Assembly: GCA_029572965.1 (NCBI GenBank)
Contig: JAKPQD010000383.1
Span: 1 to 64,000, forward strand
Direction of reading: 5' to 3'
DNA length: 64,000 nt
Origin: Bacteroidota bacterium
Lineage (GTDB): Bacteria; Bacteroidota; Bacteroidia; Bacteroidales; DTGW01
The position numbers were made by a program, and so were the translations under genes. The stretch's first letter is position 1. Each line of letters opens with the position of its first letter. A model generated the notes under the pieces. It ran no database searches. It was not told the origin of the DNA and saw only the letters and a list, made by a program, of their open reading frames with translations. This document shows positions 43,582 through 52,694 of the stretch, piece after piece.

Positions 43582-43600
43582 AGCACATCAAAAATGTGCT
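43582..43600. promoter_or_regulatory. inverted repeat upstream of the TonB receptor gene
   Basis: AGCACAT-caaaa-ATGTGCT, a perfect 7-bp inverted repeat 22 bp before the receptor start and just downstream of a TAATTTTG -7 element (43611-43604, minus strand). It may be an operator or a leader hairpin. Confidence 0.45.
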
Positions 43601-43788
43601 GAACAAAATTAAATAATGTTAAGGTAAGGTCGTCTGACTGTGAAAAGTGTTGCTAAGGTAATCCTTGTTTTCAAACGAAAAGAATCAAAAAACAAATTAA
43701 CATTTTTTTAATCGAAATTTTTGTGCTTTAAAATAACCAAATTAAAAATAAAAAATATAGGTTTGTAACTAACACTAAACTAATTACT

Positions 43789-44526
43789 ATGGAACATTTA
43801 TGGCCTATAGTTAGCCTTAACACGGTCAGCTCTACTAACAATTATGCCCTTGATTTGATAAAACAAAATCAAAATCTGGCCGAACAGGTTATTTCAACCC
43901 GTACACAATCAAACGGTAAGGGTCAGGCCGGCAACACTTGGGAAAGCGAATCCAATTGCAACCTTACGTTCTCTTTAATAATCAAACCTCGTGATTTGAA
44001 GGCCGAAAACCAGTTTGCCATTACTATTGCTTCATCATTAGGAATATTAGATTTTTTAAATGAAAACAAAATATCATCCCGTATTAAATGGCCTAATGAC
44101 ATTTTGCACGGCAGAAAAAAAATTGCCGGTATTTTAATCGAAAATACCATTATTGGTGAATACATTCAGCATTCGGTCATTGGTATTGGCCTGAATATTA
44201 ACCAAACCGATTTTAAACAACTTTCAGGCACAGCTATTTCAATGAAGGAAATAACAGGTATGTATTTTAACCTCGACATTGCCCTTCATCAACTGTTAAA
44301 CTGCCTGAAATCAAGGATTGAGCAAATGTATAAAACTGATTTTTCGCAATTCAAAAACATCTACCTTGAACACCTCTATGGCTTTCAAAAGTGGCTCAAA
44401 TACAGCGACATGAACCATCATTTTGAGGGCAAAATTACAGATGTGTTGGACACAGGAGAATTAGTCCTGGAAGATGAGCATGGACAGCTTTCTACATTTA
44501 TGCACAAAGAAATTGCCCTGGTTTAA
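43789..44526 (+). CDS. birA: biotin--protein ligase BirA
   Basis: A 245-residue biotin--[acetyl-CoA-carboxylase] ligase that attaches biotin to the carrier lysine of biotin enzymes. It has the biotinyl-AMP-binding loop region TRTQSNGKGQAGNTWESESNCNLTFSLIIKP, the KWPNDIL motif with catalytic Lys, KIAGILIENT and the SVIGIGLNINQTDF segment, and a C-terminal SH3-like domain (ITDVLDTGELVLEDEHGQLSTF). The N-terminal DNA-binding domain is missing, so it is a group I, non-repressor ligase, usual for this phylum. A TAGGTTTG -7 element lies at 43758-43765. Followed by aat. Confidence 0.95.
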   Translation: MEHLWPIVSLNTVSSTNNYALDLIKQNQNLAEQVISTRTQSNGKGQAGNTWESESNCNLTFSLIIKPRDLKAENQFAITIASSLGILDFLNENKISSRIKWPNDILHGRKKIAGILIENTIIGEYIQHSVIGIGLNINQTDFKQLSGTAISMKEITGMYFNLDIALHQLLNCLKSRIEQMYKTDFSQFKNIYLEHLYGFQKWLKYSDMNHHFEGKITDVLDTGELVLEDEHGQLSTFMHKEIALV

Positions 44527-44529
44527 TGC

Positions 44530-45240
44530 ATGCCTGTTTTTGAACTTTGTGCAGATTTGATATTTCCTCATCCATCGTATGCCGAAGAAGATGGGTTCTT
44601 AGCTTATGGAGGTGATTTAACTTCCGAAAGGATTATTTTAGCTTATAAAAACGGAATTTTCCCCTGGTTCAACCCTGGCGACCCAATCATGTGGTGGTCG
44701 CCCAATCCAAGATGTGTACTTTTCCCCGAAAAATTAAAGGTTAGCAAAAGCCTGCTTACGGTTCTTAAAAAGAAAAAGTTCACTATAAAATGCGACAGCG
44801 CATTTTTGGAAGTAATTGTGCATTGTGCCAAAACTGCAAGAAAAAAACAAACCGGCACCTGGATAACCAATGAAATAATCGATGCATACGCAAACCTCCA
44901 TAAAATGGGTATTGCCCATTCTATTGAAGCTTATCAGAATGACAAGTTAGTTGGAGGCCTCTACGGACTGGCTATTGGGAAGGTGTTTTTTGGAGAATCA
45001 ATGTTTTATCATGTTTCAGATGCTTCAAAAGTGGCTTTTTGCCATCTGGTAAAGTATTTAAACGTGAAAGGTTACCAAATAATAGACAACCAAATGCAAA
45101 CAGAACATCTCATGCGCTTTGGTTCTGAATTGATAGACAGAAGCGCATTTTTAGATATTGTAAAAAAAGCTTGCGCAGAAGAAATCAATACTTCAAACTG
45201 GACAGGTTTCAATTCTTTCTGTTCAAATATAGCTTGGTAA
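44530..45240 (+). CDS. aat: leucyl/phenylalanyl-tRNA--protein transferase
   Basis: Adds Leu or Phe from tRNA to N-terminal Lys/Arg, creating N-degrons for ClpS/ClpAP. Signatures: FPHPSYAEEDGFLAYGGDLTSERIILAYKNGIFPWFNPGDPIMWWSPNPR at the start, WITNEIIDAYANLHKMGIAHSIEAYQNDKLVGGLYGLAIGKVFFGESMF and DNQMQTEHLMRFGSELIDR. At 236 residues it is full length. Starts 3 bp after birA's stop, so the pair is one operon. clpS/clpA are not adjacent. Confidence 0.96.
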   Translation: MPVFELCADLIFPHPSYAEEDGFLAYGGDLTSERIILAYKNGIFPWFNPGDPIMWWSPNPRCVLFPEKLKVSKSLLTVLKKKKFTIKCDSAFLEVIVHCAKTARKKQTGTWITNEIIDAYANLHKMGIAHSIEAYQNDKLVGGLYGLAIGKVFFGESMFYHVSDASKVAFCHLVKYLNVKGYQIIDNQMQTEHLMRFGSELIDRSAFLDIVKKACAEEINTSNWTGFNSFCSNIAW

Positions 45241-45333
45241 ACCCTCAAAATTTATAAAAAGCTTTTTTTACGACTTAACCTTTCCAATTTTGAGAAACTT
45301 TGAAAGGTTTTAGCTCTTTTTCGGCCAACTAAA

Positions 45334-45373
45334 AAAGCGTTCCATTTCAGTTTTACCTTCAATGAAACGCTTT
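45334..45373. terminator. terminator-like hairpin between aat and GH5
   Basis: Thirteen-bp stem with one mismatch (45334-45346 with 45361-45373), 14-nt loop, flanked by A-rich and T-rich ends, 94 bp after aat. It separates convergent aat and GH5 genes. Confidence 0.6.
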
Positions 45374-45380
45374 AATATTA

Positions 45381-45423
45381 TCTTGACTAAGTATTTCTTG
45401 TCTCTTGGTTCTTGTCTCTTTTA
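45381..45423. repeat. 7-bp-periodic array at the end of the GH5 gene
   Basis: TCTTGAC, TAAGTAT (45381-45394), one extra base, then TCTTGTC, TCTTGGT, TCTTGTC, TCTTTTA (45396-45423). The last unit contains the GH5 stop codon. Shares CTCTTGGTTCTT with the array at 14722-14756. Confidence 0.7.
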
Positions 45424-46404
45424 CTTTGTTACCAATGCTTCTTTTCTCAGCCAGGCCCTGATAAATTTTCCAGACGGGGTCAACATTTCGAAAGTCCATC
45501 CGCCAAAGGTGTTCTTTCCGGGATAAAGAGCAGCTGCAGCCTCTTTTTTATCGTAAATACCCCAGTTGCAATAGCTTAGCTTGTTTTCATCACAAAACTT
45601 AAGCCAGGTTTTGGTTTCTTCATAGTCAATAGGGTCTCTGCCACTGGCATCGCATATTCCAAACTCCGATACAAACACAGCCACACCCATATCCAAAGCC
45701 TTTTTGGTTTTGTCCCTCAAAAACTGTTTGTGAGTAGCAGCATAAAAATGCATGGCATAAGCCACATTCTCATCTTTAACAGGGTCAGCAGCTGCCACTT
45801 CTACATCTTGCGACCAGGTAGGAGTACCGCAAATAACCAGGTTGCGTTTGTCATGTTTGCGAATCTCAGCAATCACAGCCTCACAATATGGTTTAATTGA
45901 ATCTTTCCATGAAATCTGGAGCGGTTCATTGTATAGCTCATATATAATATTAGGAAATAAGGCATACTTGCGCGCCATCTCGCCAAAAAAGCGTTTAGCA
46001 GCCTCAACATTGCGCTGGGCATGATGGTCGTGCCAGTCTATAATAACATACATACCAATATCAATAGCAGCATTGATAACGGTTTCTATTTTCATTTGCT
46101 CCATATCAGGATGTACAAGGTACCCGTCGTGTTCAACAGCCATTGCAGCACGCACTACATCGCATTTCCAGTCTTCTTGCAGCCATTGAACTGTTTGGTA
46201 ATTGTAATGTTTGCCAAACCATTGTGTCCAGCACAATGACATCCCGCGCAATTGGGCCTCTTCACCTTTCTCGCCTACTATTTTATTGCCTTTTACCTTT
46301 AAAAAACCATGCCTGCCAACCGGGTTTTGAGCTGAAATATCCATCATTGCCATCATTGCAAGTATAAAAAATATACCTTTCTTAATTTCATTTAGTTTTT
46401 TCAT
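45421..46404 (-). CDS. secreted glycoside hydrolase family 5 (cellulase-type) enzyme
   Basis: A 327-residue single-domain secreted endo-beta-glucanase-type enzyme with a signal peptide (FFILAMMAMMDISA). The (beta/alpha)8 barrel shows LRGMSLCW, DVVRAAM, VIIDWHDHHA, the acid/base Glu160 in IYELYNEP and the nucleophile Glu247 in FVSEFG, and the binding residues MHFYA and CNWGIYD. It resembles GH5 subfamily 2, usually endoglucanases or glucan hydrolases. No carbohydrate-binding module or sorting domain follows, and no other polysaccharide-degrading genes are adjacent. A TATTTTTG -7 box lies at 46443-46436. Confidence 0.93.
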   Translation of the reverse strand: MKKLNEIKKGIFFILAMMAMMDISAQNPVGRHGFLKVKGNKIVGEKGEEAQLRGMSLCWTQWFGKHYNYQTVQWLQEDWKCDVVRAAMAVEHDGYLVHPDMEQMKIETVINAAIDIGMYVIIDWHDHHAQRNVEAAKRFFGEMARKYALFPNIIYELYNEPLQISWKDSIKPYCEAVIAEIRKHDKRNLVICGTPTWSQDVEVAAADPVKDENVAYAMHFYAATHKQFLRDKTKKALDMGVAVFVSEFGICDASGRDPIDYEETKTWLKFCDENKLSYCNWGIYDKKEAAAALYPGKNTFGGWTFEMLTPSGKFIRAWLRKEALVTK

Positions 46405-46497
46405 GTTAAAAAATTCAAGTTTTTGGTTAATGCTACAAAAATACCCGACTATTTTATTTTCGGCAGAACAATTTGATTTTTATATTGAAATTAACAT

Positions 46498-46527
46498 AAA
46501 AAAAGCCTGCCGAAGCAAGCTTTTTTT
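46498..46527 (-). terminator. asd terminator
   Basis: Stem 46498-46510 with 46515-46527 (one mismatch), CGAA/TTCG tetraloop, A7 and T7 ends, 17 bp after the asd stop on the minus strand. Confidence 0.8.
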
Positions 46528-46543
46528 ATTTATAATCAACTTT

Positions 46544-47551
46544 TTACAGCAGTCTGTTTTTAATCATGTATTCGGCAATCTGAACAGCATTCAATGCCGC
46601 ACCTTTCTTGATTTGGTCTCCAACGCACCAGAAGGTAATACCGTTAGGATTGGCAATATCTTTACGCAAACGGCCTACATACACAGGATCAGCTCCGGCT
46701 ACCATTAAAGGCATAGGATAAATGCTATTTTTAGGGTCATCCTGTACAACAAGACCTTCTGCCTTTTCAAATGCAGCACGAACAGCAGCAACTTCAAGAG
46801 GTTTTTCAGTTTCAACCCAAACAGCTTCTGAGTGGGCACGTAATACAGGAACCCTGATTGTTGTAGCGCTTACACATACGTCAGAGTGCATAATCTTGCG
46901 TGTTTCGTTGTGCATCTTCATTTCCTCTTTGGTGTAATCGTTATCGGTAAATACATCTATCTGAGGAATAAGGTTAGTAGCCAATTGGTATTTAAACTTT
47001 TCGACATGCACTTTTTCATGGTTAACCACTTGCTTCATTTGCGCAAACAACTCATCCATAGCAGCAGCACCAGCGCCACTGGCAGCCTGGTATGTAGCTA
47101 CATGAATACGTTTAATAGGCGACAAATCCTGAATTGGTTTCAACGCAACTACCATAATGATTGTTGAACAATTAGGGTTGGCAATAATATTACGAGGACG
47201 ATTTTTACAATCCATAGGATTTACTTCTGGTACCACCAATGGTACATCTGCATCCATACGAAAAGCGCTTGAATTGTCAATCATTACAGCGCCAAACTTG
47301 GTTATATCAGTTGCAAATTCTTTTGATGTACTAGCTCCGGCTGATGTTAAAGCTATATCAATACCCTTAAAATCATCATTATGCTTTAGTTCCTTAACAG
47401 TGATACTTTTACCCATAAAATTGTATGAATTGCCGGCACTACGGGCCGAACCAAACAATACTAATTCATCTGCAGGGAAGTTACGTTCTTCCAACACTTT
47501 AAGGAATTCCTGGCCCACAGCGCCACTAACTCCAACGATTGCAACTTTCAT
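46544..47551 (-). CDS. asd: aspartate-semialdehyde dehydrogenase
   Basis: Forms aspartate semialdehyde from aspartyl phosphate with NADPH, for lysine, threonine, methionine and diaminopimelate synthesis. The 335-residue protein has [24 protein letters not shown], and catalytic Cys128 in [10 protein letters not shown]. The [10 protein letters not shown]-like segment and [38 protein letters not shown] close the pattern; the final block [14 protein letters not shown] is conserved. Start ATG 47551 ([10 protein letters not shown]); the frame open up to 47683 is not coding. Divergent from xseB, with a 97-bp gap carrying promoters for both. Confidence 0.96.
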   Translation of the reverse strand: MKVAIVGVSGAVGQEFLKVLEERNFPADELVLFGSARSAGNSYNFMGKSITVKELKHNDDFKGIDIALTSAGASTSKEFATDITKFGAVMIDNSSAFRMDADVPLVVPEVNPMDCKNRPRNIIANPNCSTIIMVVALKPIQDLSPIKRIHVATYQAASGAGAAAMDELFAQMKQVVNHEKVHVEKFKYQLATNLIPQIDVFTDNDYTKEEMKMHNETRKIMHSDVCVSATTIRVPVLRAHSEAVWVETEKPLEVAAVRAAFEKAEGLVVQDDPKNSIYPMPLMVAGADPVYVGRLRKDIANPNGITFWCVGDQIKKGAALNAVQIAEYMIKNRLL

Positions 47552-47648
47552 GTATATAAATTTTTTGGTTATAATTGATGCAAAATTACGAAAATTACGC
47601 AAATTAAACACCTGCACCTCTTTTTTTAATACTTTTGCAGAAAAAAAT

Positions 47649-47849
47649 ATGAGTAAAAAAGGTTTGACATACGAAAATGCCATGGCAGAAATAGAAATGA
47701 TTGTTGAGGGTATTGAAAATAACCAATTTTCTATTGACGAATTATCCGAAAAAGTAAAAAGAATATCTGAGCTGGTACTTTTCTGTAAAGAAAAACTCAG
47801 ACAAACAGAAGAACAGGTAAATAAAATAATTAACGAAATAAAGGAGTAA
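47649..47849 (+). CDS. xseB: exodeoxyribonuclease VII small subunit
   Basis: A 66-residue protein (ATG 47649) with the XseB pattern: [56 protein letters not shown]. It forms the multi-subunit ssDNA exonuclease with XseA. It is easy to miss because the same frame stays open for 500 bp upstream across the asd gene on the other strand. The start is fixed by a TACTTTTG -7 box at 47630-47637, which would give a very short leader. xseA is not adjacent. It converges on the MFS transporter gene with a 4-bp gap. Confidence 0.92.
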   Translation: MSKKGLTYENAMAEIEMIVEGIENNQFSIDELSEKVKRISELVLFCKEKLRQTEEQVNKIINEIKE

Positions 47850-47853
47850 AATT

Positions 47854-49209
47854 TTATTTCTTTCTCATTGGTAAATCAAGCGTGACCCCTTTTTCAGTTT
47901 TTGCACTCTTACGTAAAAGAAAGGAAAACACAATACCTAACACTCCACACATTGAAAACAACCACATGCCTGGAATGTAGCCATCCGGATTGCCTGCTCC
48001 TGCCTGAAAATGGTCGTTAACAACGCCAATCAACAGATTAAAGCCAACCAACCCGATATTCTGTATCATAGTCATCAGGCCATAAGCTGTTCCAAGCTTT
48101 GAATTGTCAACCACCAATGCAACCGAAGGCCACATAAGTGCCGGAATCATAGCAAACGCCAATCCCATTACAAACATTGGAATAAGCACATTGGGCGAAA
48201 TAAAAGCATCTATGCTCAGAATTTTTATACTTACATGCCATGTAGAAGACAGGTGCAAAGCCGAAACTAAATCAACATGGTAGCCCAACATCAGGTACAA
48301 TGGGATAATCATCAATGAGCCTATAATCATAAACAACGAACGACGCCCTACAAGATCTGATAAATATCCAAAGATGGGTGTAAATATCATGGCTGCCAAA
48401 GTCAGCATACTCGAAAGCAAGCCACCAGCACCATTATCTAAGTTGTATGAATGCTCAAAAAACATTACTGCAAAAGTCTGAAAAGGGAACATGGCAGAGT
48501 AAAAAACGATACAAAGCATACTGATAAACCAAAAAGATGTTGAAAACTTAAAAATGGCTTTCCACTCAATTTTGTCCTGGTTTCCTTCTTTAGGAAGATG
48601 GTATCTTTTACCTGCAATGCCATCAGCAAAATAAAACACCACCATACAAATTACAGCAGCAATACCGGCAATAGCAGCAATAAACAAAGGAAACTGCCAA
48701 CCTTTAGCATAAAACGATGCTGCCCAGTTGGGCGAGTTTAAAGCCAGAAAAGAACCAAGCCTTGCAACAGTAAGGTTTATGCCAAAAGCAAACGAAAATT
48801 CTTTTCCTTTAAACCAACGGGCTATAGAGGTGGTAATGGCAACAATCATAGACTCGGCCCCAAGCCCAAAAATCAGACGGCCGGTCGCCATTACTATCAA
48901 ACTACCTTTTAAGCAGGTAATGACAGCCCCAAACATGATTAATGCAGTGAAAATAAGCCCTGCTTTTCGCACACCAATTTTATCAATAATAATTCCCCCA
49001 ATAAGTACCATAAAAATATTGGGGATGCTGTATATTGCGTTTAATGTACCTATTGCAGTACTCGAAAACCCTAACTGAACTTTTAGCATATCAGCCAATG
49101 GGCTAATACTATCATATATATAGTAATTACCCATCATGGCAACACTAATAATAATTAGTATCACCCATCTTACCAAAAAAGGCGCACCTGTATTGTTGGA
49201 CTGGCTCAT
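47854..49209 (-). CDS. MFS transporter, MFSD1/OFA-like
   Basis: A 451-residue major facilitator with 12 predicted helices. The opening [67 protein letters not shown] resembles the MFSD1 lysosomal dipeptide carrier and bacterial OFA-type transporters. The loop 2-3 DKIGVRKAG and loop 8-9 [11 protein letters not shown] signatures are present. A long charged segment between helices 6 and 7 and the final basic tail KKKK-like (LDLPMRKK) are usual. Substrate unknown, possibly peptides or carboxylates. Confidence 0.88.
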   Translation of the reverse strand: MSQSNNTGAPFLVRWVILIIISVAMMGNYYIYDSISPLADMLKVQLGFSSTAIGTLNAIYSIPNIFMVLIGGIIIDKIGVRKAGLIFTALIMFGAVITCLKGSLIVMATGRLIFGLGAESMIVAITTSIARWFKGKEFSFAFGINLTVARLGSFLALNSPNWAASFYAKGWQFPLFIAAIAGIAAVICMVVFYFADGIAGKRYHLPKEGNQDKIEWKAIFKFSTSFWFISMLCIVFYSAMFPFQTFAVMFFEHSYNLDNGAGGLLSSMLTLAAMIFTPIFGYLSDLVGRRSLFMIIGSLMIIPLYLMLGYHVDLVSALHLSSTWHVSIKILSIDAFISPNVLIPMFVMGLAFAMIPALMWPSVALVVDNSKLGTAYGLMTMIQNIGLVGFNLLIGVVNDHFQAGAGNPDGYIPGMWLFSMCGVLGIVFSFLLRKSAKTEKGVTLDLPMRKK

Positions 49210-49221
49210 ATTTTCAACTGA

Positions 49222-50115
49222 TTATTGATATCTCAGCTTACGGCCAGCCCTGATAATGGTTTTTCGGTTAATATGGTTCAAAGAACAAAGTTTGGCAACA
49301 GTTGTATGATACCTTCGGGCTATTTTACCAAGATTATCGCCTTTTCGTACAGTGCAATATTTCGCTTTTCTAAGTTCTACAAGATATTCAAAATTATTTC
49401 TTGTCAAAACAAGCGTATCTCGGCGCAAACATGATTTTTCAAAATCAATCACATAATTGGGGTCAAAAGGTTCGCCTTTATACCTAAATTCTAAATGCAA
49501 ATGAGAACCTGTAGAACGGCCGGTATTACCTCCGAGCCCAATAACCTCGCCAGCTTTTACCTTCTGATTGGGCTCAACAAGTACTTTTGACAAATGCCCA
49601 TATATAGACTCCAACCCAGATGAATGCCTTATCACTATAACATTACCAAAACCACGCCTATCATACTTTGTGACCCTGACTACCCCATCCATGGCAGCAT
49701 GAACTGAATCCCCTTTAAATAGCTTAATATCTACACCATAATGAAAGATATACCTGCGAGGCCCAAAATTACTGGTAATATAGTTTTTAAATGGAATATA
49801 AAAGTTTTTCCCAGTTGTCGAATCTCTTAACACAAAGCTAACCGTATCGCACATATTTTTTGAATCAAAACGGCCCGAATTAATCATTTTATTGTCCCAA
49901 AAGACAGTATCTACCGCCATTGACACAGTATCAAGATAATCTTGAAAATCACTTTCCTGAAGCTCTTCTACATACACTGTATCTTGTTTAAACAAGCTGT
50001 CTTCAGATGTTACATAGCTGGTATCAACTCCAGGCAATGCTTTAGATATACTTTCAGCTTCAATGTTAATAAAAATAAACATTGACAGCGCTGTTACGAT
50101 AAGGTTTCTCCCCAT
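49222..50115 (-). CDS. M23 peptidase with C-terminal LysM
   Basis: A 297-residue secreted peptidoglycan hydrolase-type protein. After the signal peptide comes a 100-residue linker. The LytM/M23 domain (about 112-225) has His125 and Asp129 (HYGVDI), His174 (YGHLS) and His205/His207 (SHLHLEF), so all zinc and catalytic residues are present and the enzyme is probably active, unlike EnvC-type activators. A LysM (about 252-297: VRKGDNLGKIARRYHTTVAKLCSLN) binds peptidoglycan. Bacteroidota use such enzymes in wall remodelling. Between the MFS gene and a lipoprotein gene on the same strand. Confidence 0.93.
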   Translation of the reverse strand: MGRNLIVTALSMFIFINIEAESISKALPGVDTSYVTSEDSLFKQDTVYVEELQESDFQDYLDTVSMAVDTVFWDNKMINSGRFDSKNMCDTVSFVLRDSTTGKNFYIPFKNYITSNFGPRRYIFHYGVDIKLFKGDSVHAAMDGVVRVTKYDRRGFGNVIVIRHSSGLESIYGHLSKVLVEPNQKVKAGEVIGLGGNTGRSTGSHLHLEFRYKGEPFDPNYVIDFEKSCLRRDTLVLTRNNFEYLVELRKAKYCTVRKGDNLGKIARRYHTTVAKLCSLNHINRKTIIRAGRKLRYQ

Positions 50116-50133
50116 GCCTTCCTCCCAAATTTA

Positions 50134-51267
50134 TTATTTTCTTTCTGCAATCAAAATACAAGATTTTTGGCTATACCCAAACCTAAAATTGATTGGTTTG
50201 GCTTTTTTTGTTTCAAAAGCCTTTGTTAATTCAGGTTCATAGAATTCTTCAAACAATTTAATAGGCTTAGTATATGACCCATACAAACTTAGGTCCCACT
50301 TTTCAGGGGCAAAAAATTTATAAGCAATTCCTGAATCATCCTGGACAATCAAAGCCGAATGCTCCAAGCATGTATTTCTAATAATAGAAAAGTACGATTT
50401 ATGCATCAGGTAGGTAGCAGATTTTACAAGTGTTATACAAGGATTGTCTATGTTTTTCAAAAATGCCATGAATGCTTTGTCTTTTGAAAGTGAAGGATCA
50501 GCCAGATTAGTAGAAAGATATAATATTGTTTTTTCCACTTCGTTGTCCTTGTCAGTGTAATAAATCTTAACTCCAATGTAATCCTTAACCTTTTCAGGGT
50601 CAACAACCACCAAATTACCATTTTCATTAAGGTTGATGTATTCAACTTTATTTATTCTCTTTTCACTTCTTACCAAAAACAACATAAGCACTGGAGTTGT
50701 ACCGTCAATGTTACTATTAGCAAGTTCTTCTTTCATATCAAGTGTCCTGAAGAAACTCAATTGCATGACATCTTCAATTGCTTTTTTGTATAAATTTAAA
50801 ACGTCTGCCAAATTTTTTTCATCAAGGTTCTGAAGCTTAGGCACGCTCCCTGGTTTCTCCAACCCAATAAGGATAATATTCTTAACCTTTGGAAATAAGG
50901 TATTAGCAAAAAGAAAATCGGGCCCGCTAAAAGGATAAAATAAGGTTTCTATTGTGTCGTATTTATGAGGTATTTCTTTTTGAGCAAATGCAGAATATTT
51001 TGAGGCTTCTTTATAAAACTTTTCCCAGGCATTTTTTGATTCTGCCTTATATTTTTGCCAATCGGCAAACTTGGTAAGTCTTTTTTGCTCCCAACTGGTA
51101 TCGGTTTCTAAACCGGCAATATAATTAGCAATATTATTGAGGGTAACAGACTCGGCAGAATGCTTTTTTGCATTATTAATGCCAGATCCATTGGCATTAT
51201 TGCAAGAAATAATTGCTAATAAAGCCATCGGGATCATTATTGCAATAACAACTTTATTCAATTTCAT
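50134..51267 (-). CDS. lipoprotein of unknown function
   Basis: A 377-residue lipoprotein (ATG 51267). Signal peptide MIPMALLAIISCNN with the lipidated Cys about residue 23. The body has ETDTSWEQKRLTKFADWQKYKAESKNAWEKFYKEASK, PLFYPFSGPDFLFANTLFPKVKNIILIGLEKPGS, and FRFGYSQKSCILIAERK at the C terminus. I believe this is a conserved Bacteroidota lipoprotein of no assigned function, but I do not know a family name. The gene starts 10 bp after the stop of the APC permease on the same strand. Function unassigned. Confidence 0.75.
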   Translation of the reverse strand: MKLNKVVIAIMIPMALLAIISCNNANGSGINNAKKHSAESVTLNNIANYIAGLETDTSWEQKRLTKFADWQKYKAESKNAWEKFYKEASKYSAFAQKEIPHKYDTIETLFYPFSGPDFLFANTLFPKVKNIILIGLEKPGSVPKLQNLDEKNLADVLNLYKKAIEDVMQLSFFRTLDMKEELANSNIDGTTPVLMLFLVRSEKRINKVEYINLNENGNLVVVDPEKVKDYIGVKIYYTDKDNEVEKTILYLSTNLADPSLSKDKAFMAFLKNIDNPCITLVKSATYLMHKSYFSIIRNTCLEHSALIVQDDSGIAYKFFAPEKWDLSLYGSYTKPIKLFEEFYEPELTKAFETKKAKPINFRFGYSQKSCILIAERK

Positions 51268-51277
51268 AACTAAAATA

Positions 51278-52612
51278 TTATTGATTTTCTTTGACTTTTT
51301 TCTTAGGAGTATCAATCCATTGGTTAATTATATAAAACACAGACCCGGAAAATAAAGTAATAAAACCCATTAATGATTCGTAAGGCCTAATATATACCAG
51401 ATATCCAATAGTTAATAATATTACAAACATGTATATAATTGGTACCCAGGGATACCAAAGAGTTTTGTATGGTCTTTCTGCATTGGGGAATTTCTTTCGA
51501 TGGACAAAAACACCCATCACCGTAAGAAATGTAAATAAATTCAAGGTAAAACCTGCGTATGTAAGTACACTTTCAAAAGTTGATGTAAGAATCATGAAAA
51601 AACTTATTGCAAATTGCAGAATTAAAGCATAAACAGGAGTGCCTCTTTTTGATTTTTCGCCCAGAAAACGGAAAATACGAATATCTTCTCCCATAACCTG
51701 CGTTACCCTGGGGCCAACAAATATCATAGAACTAATGGTCGATATCAACAATATAGAAATCAAAACAGCCATCAGGTTGCCACCAACCAGGCCAAATATT
51801 TTGTTTGCTGCAATATATCCAACTTCAAGTTGTCCTTTTAGCTCTCCTACAGGTGTTGTCATTAAAAATACTAAGTTTAGCAATAAATACAACACCGTCA
51901 CAATCAACGTGCTTATTATTAATGATTTTGGAATAGTTTTTTGTGGCTGGTCTATTTCTGAAGCAATATAAGCAGAAGCGTTCCATCCTGAAAATGCATA
52001 GGTTACATATATCAATGATACAAAAAATTCAGGCTTAAGCAGCTCGGACAAACTAAAACTTTTTACAGATGGGGCAAAGCTTTGAAACGATGGGACCAAT
52101 AAAAAACCACATACAACAAAAAACACTATTAACAATATTTTAAAACTGGTAAATACATTTTGAAACTTTCCTCCAACTTTTACATCAAAAGAATGAATAA
52201 AAGTGATTACTAACAATACAGAAATAGCAATAGTTTCAAGAGCTAACACAGGAATCACCCTTGACGTATAATTACCTAAAGCCATTGCTGCTAACGCTAC
52301 CGGAGCTGCAAAACCAACAGTAACCGATACCCAACCAGAAAGAAAGCCAACCCAGGGATGATAAATTTTCGTAAGATAATGGTATTCGCCTCCGGACCTG
52401 GGCATTGCAGCACCAAGTTCACTATAAACGAGCGAACCACAAAGAGCTATTATCCCTCCCAAAAACCATAGAAGTAAAACAGCTATAATATTTTCAGTTC
52501 CATTGAGCTGAAAACCAAGAGAAGTAAATACCCCTGTTCCAACCATGTTGGCAATGACAAAGGCAGAAGTTGTAAACAGGCCAATTTTACCTTTTTCTAA
52601 GTTCTTTTGCAT
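51278..52612 (-). CDS. APC-family amino-acid permease
   Basis: A 444-residue transporter with 12 helices. It has the APC signature near the start (AFVIANMVGTGVFTSLGFQ with the GTG unwound helix 1), LWFLGGIIALCGSLVYSELGAAMPRSGGEYHYLTKIYHP, and AFSGWNASAYIASEIDQPQKTIPKSLI. These fit amino-acid/polyamine antiporters of the LAT/YhdG type. The substrate cannot be told. It lies 10 bp upstream of the lipoprotein gene and probably heads that transcript. Confidence 0.92.
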   Translation of the reverse strand: MQKNLEKGKIGLFTTSAFVIANMVGTGVFTSLGFQLNGTENIIAVLLLWFLGGIIALCGSLVYSELGAAMPRSGGEYHYLTKIYHPWVGFLSGWVSVTVGFAAPVALAAMALGNYTSRVIPVLALETIAISVLLVITFIHSFDVKVGGKFQNVFTSFKILLIVFFVVCGFLLVPSFQSFAPSVKSFSLSELLKPEFFVSLIYVTYAFSGWNASAYIASEIDQPQKTIPKSLIISTLIVTVLYLLLNLVFLMTTPVGELKGQLEVGYIAANKIFGLVGGNLMAVLISILLISTISSMIFVGPRVTQVMGEDIRIFRFLGEKSKRGTPVYALILQFAISFFMILTSTFESVLTYAGFTLNLFTFLTVMGVFVHRKKFPNAERPYKTLWYPWVPIIYMFVILLTIGYLVYIRPYESLMGFITLFSGSVFYIINQWIDTPKKKVKENQ

Positions 52613-52694
52613 TGTATTTAGGCTCTAAAATGCCTGCTAATGTAAAACTATTTCTGAGAATCTCCGAGTTTATCTACTTTTTTTTGAATATAAA

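Noticed and set aside
47157-47648. N-terminal extension of the xseB frame
   Set aside because: It lies opposite asd, has no family match and the XseB pattern begins at the Met at 47649.
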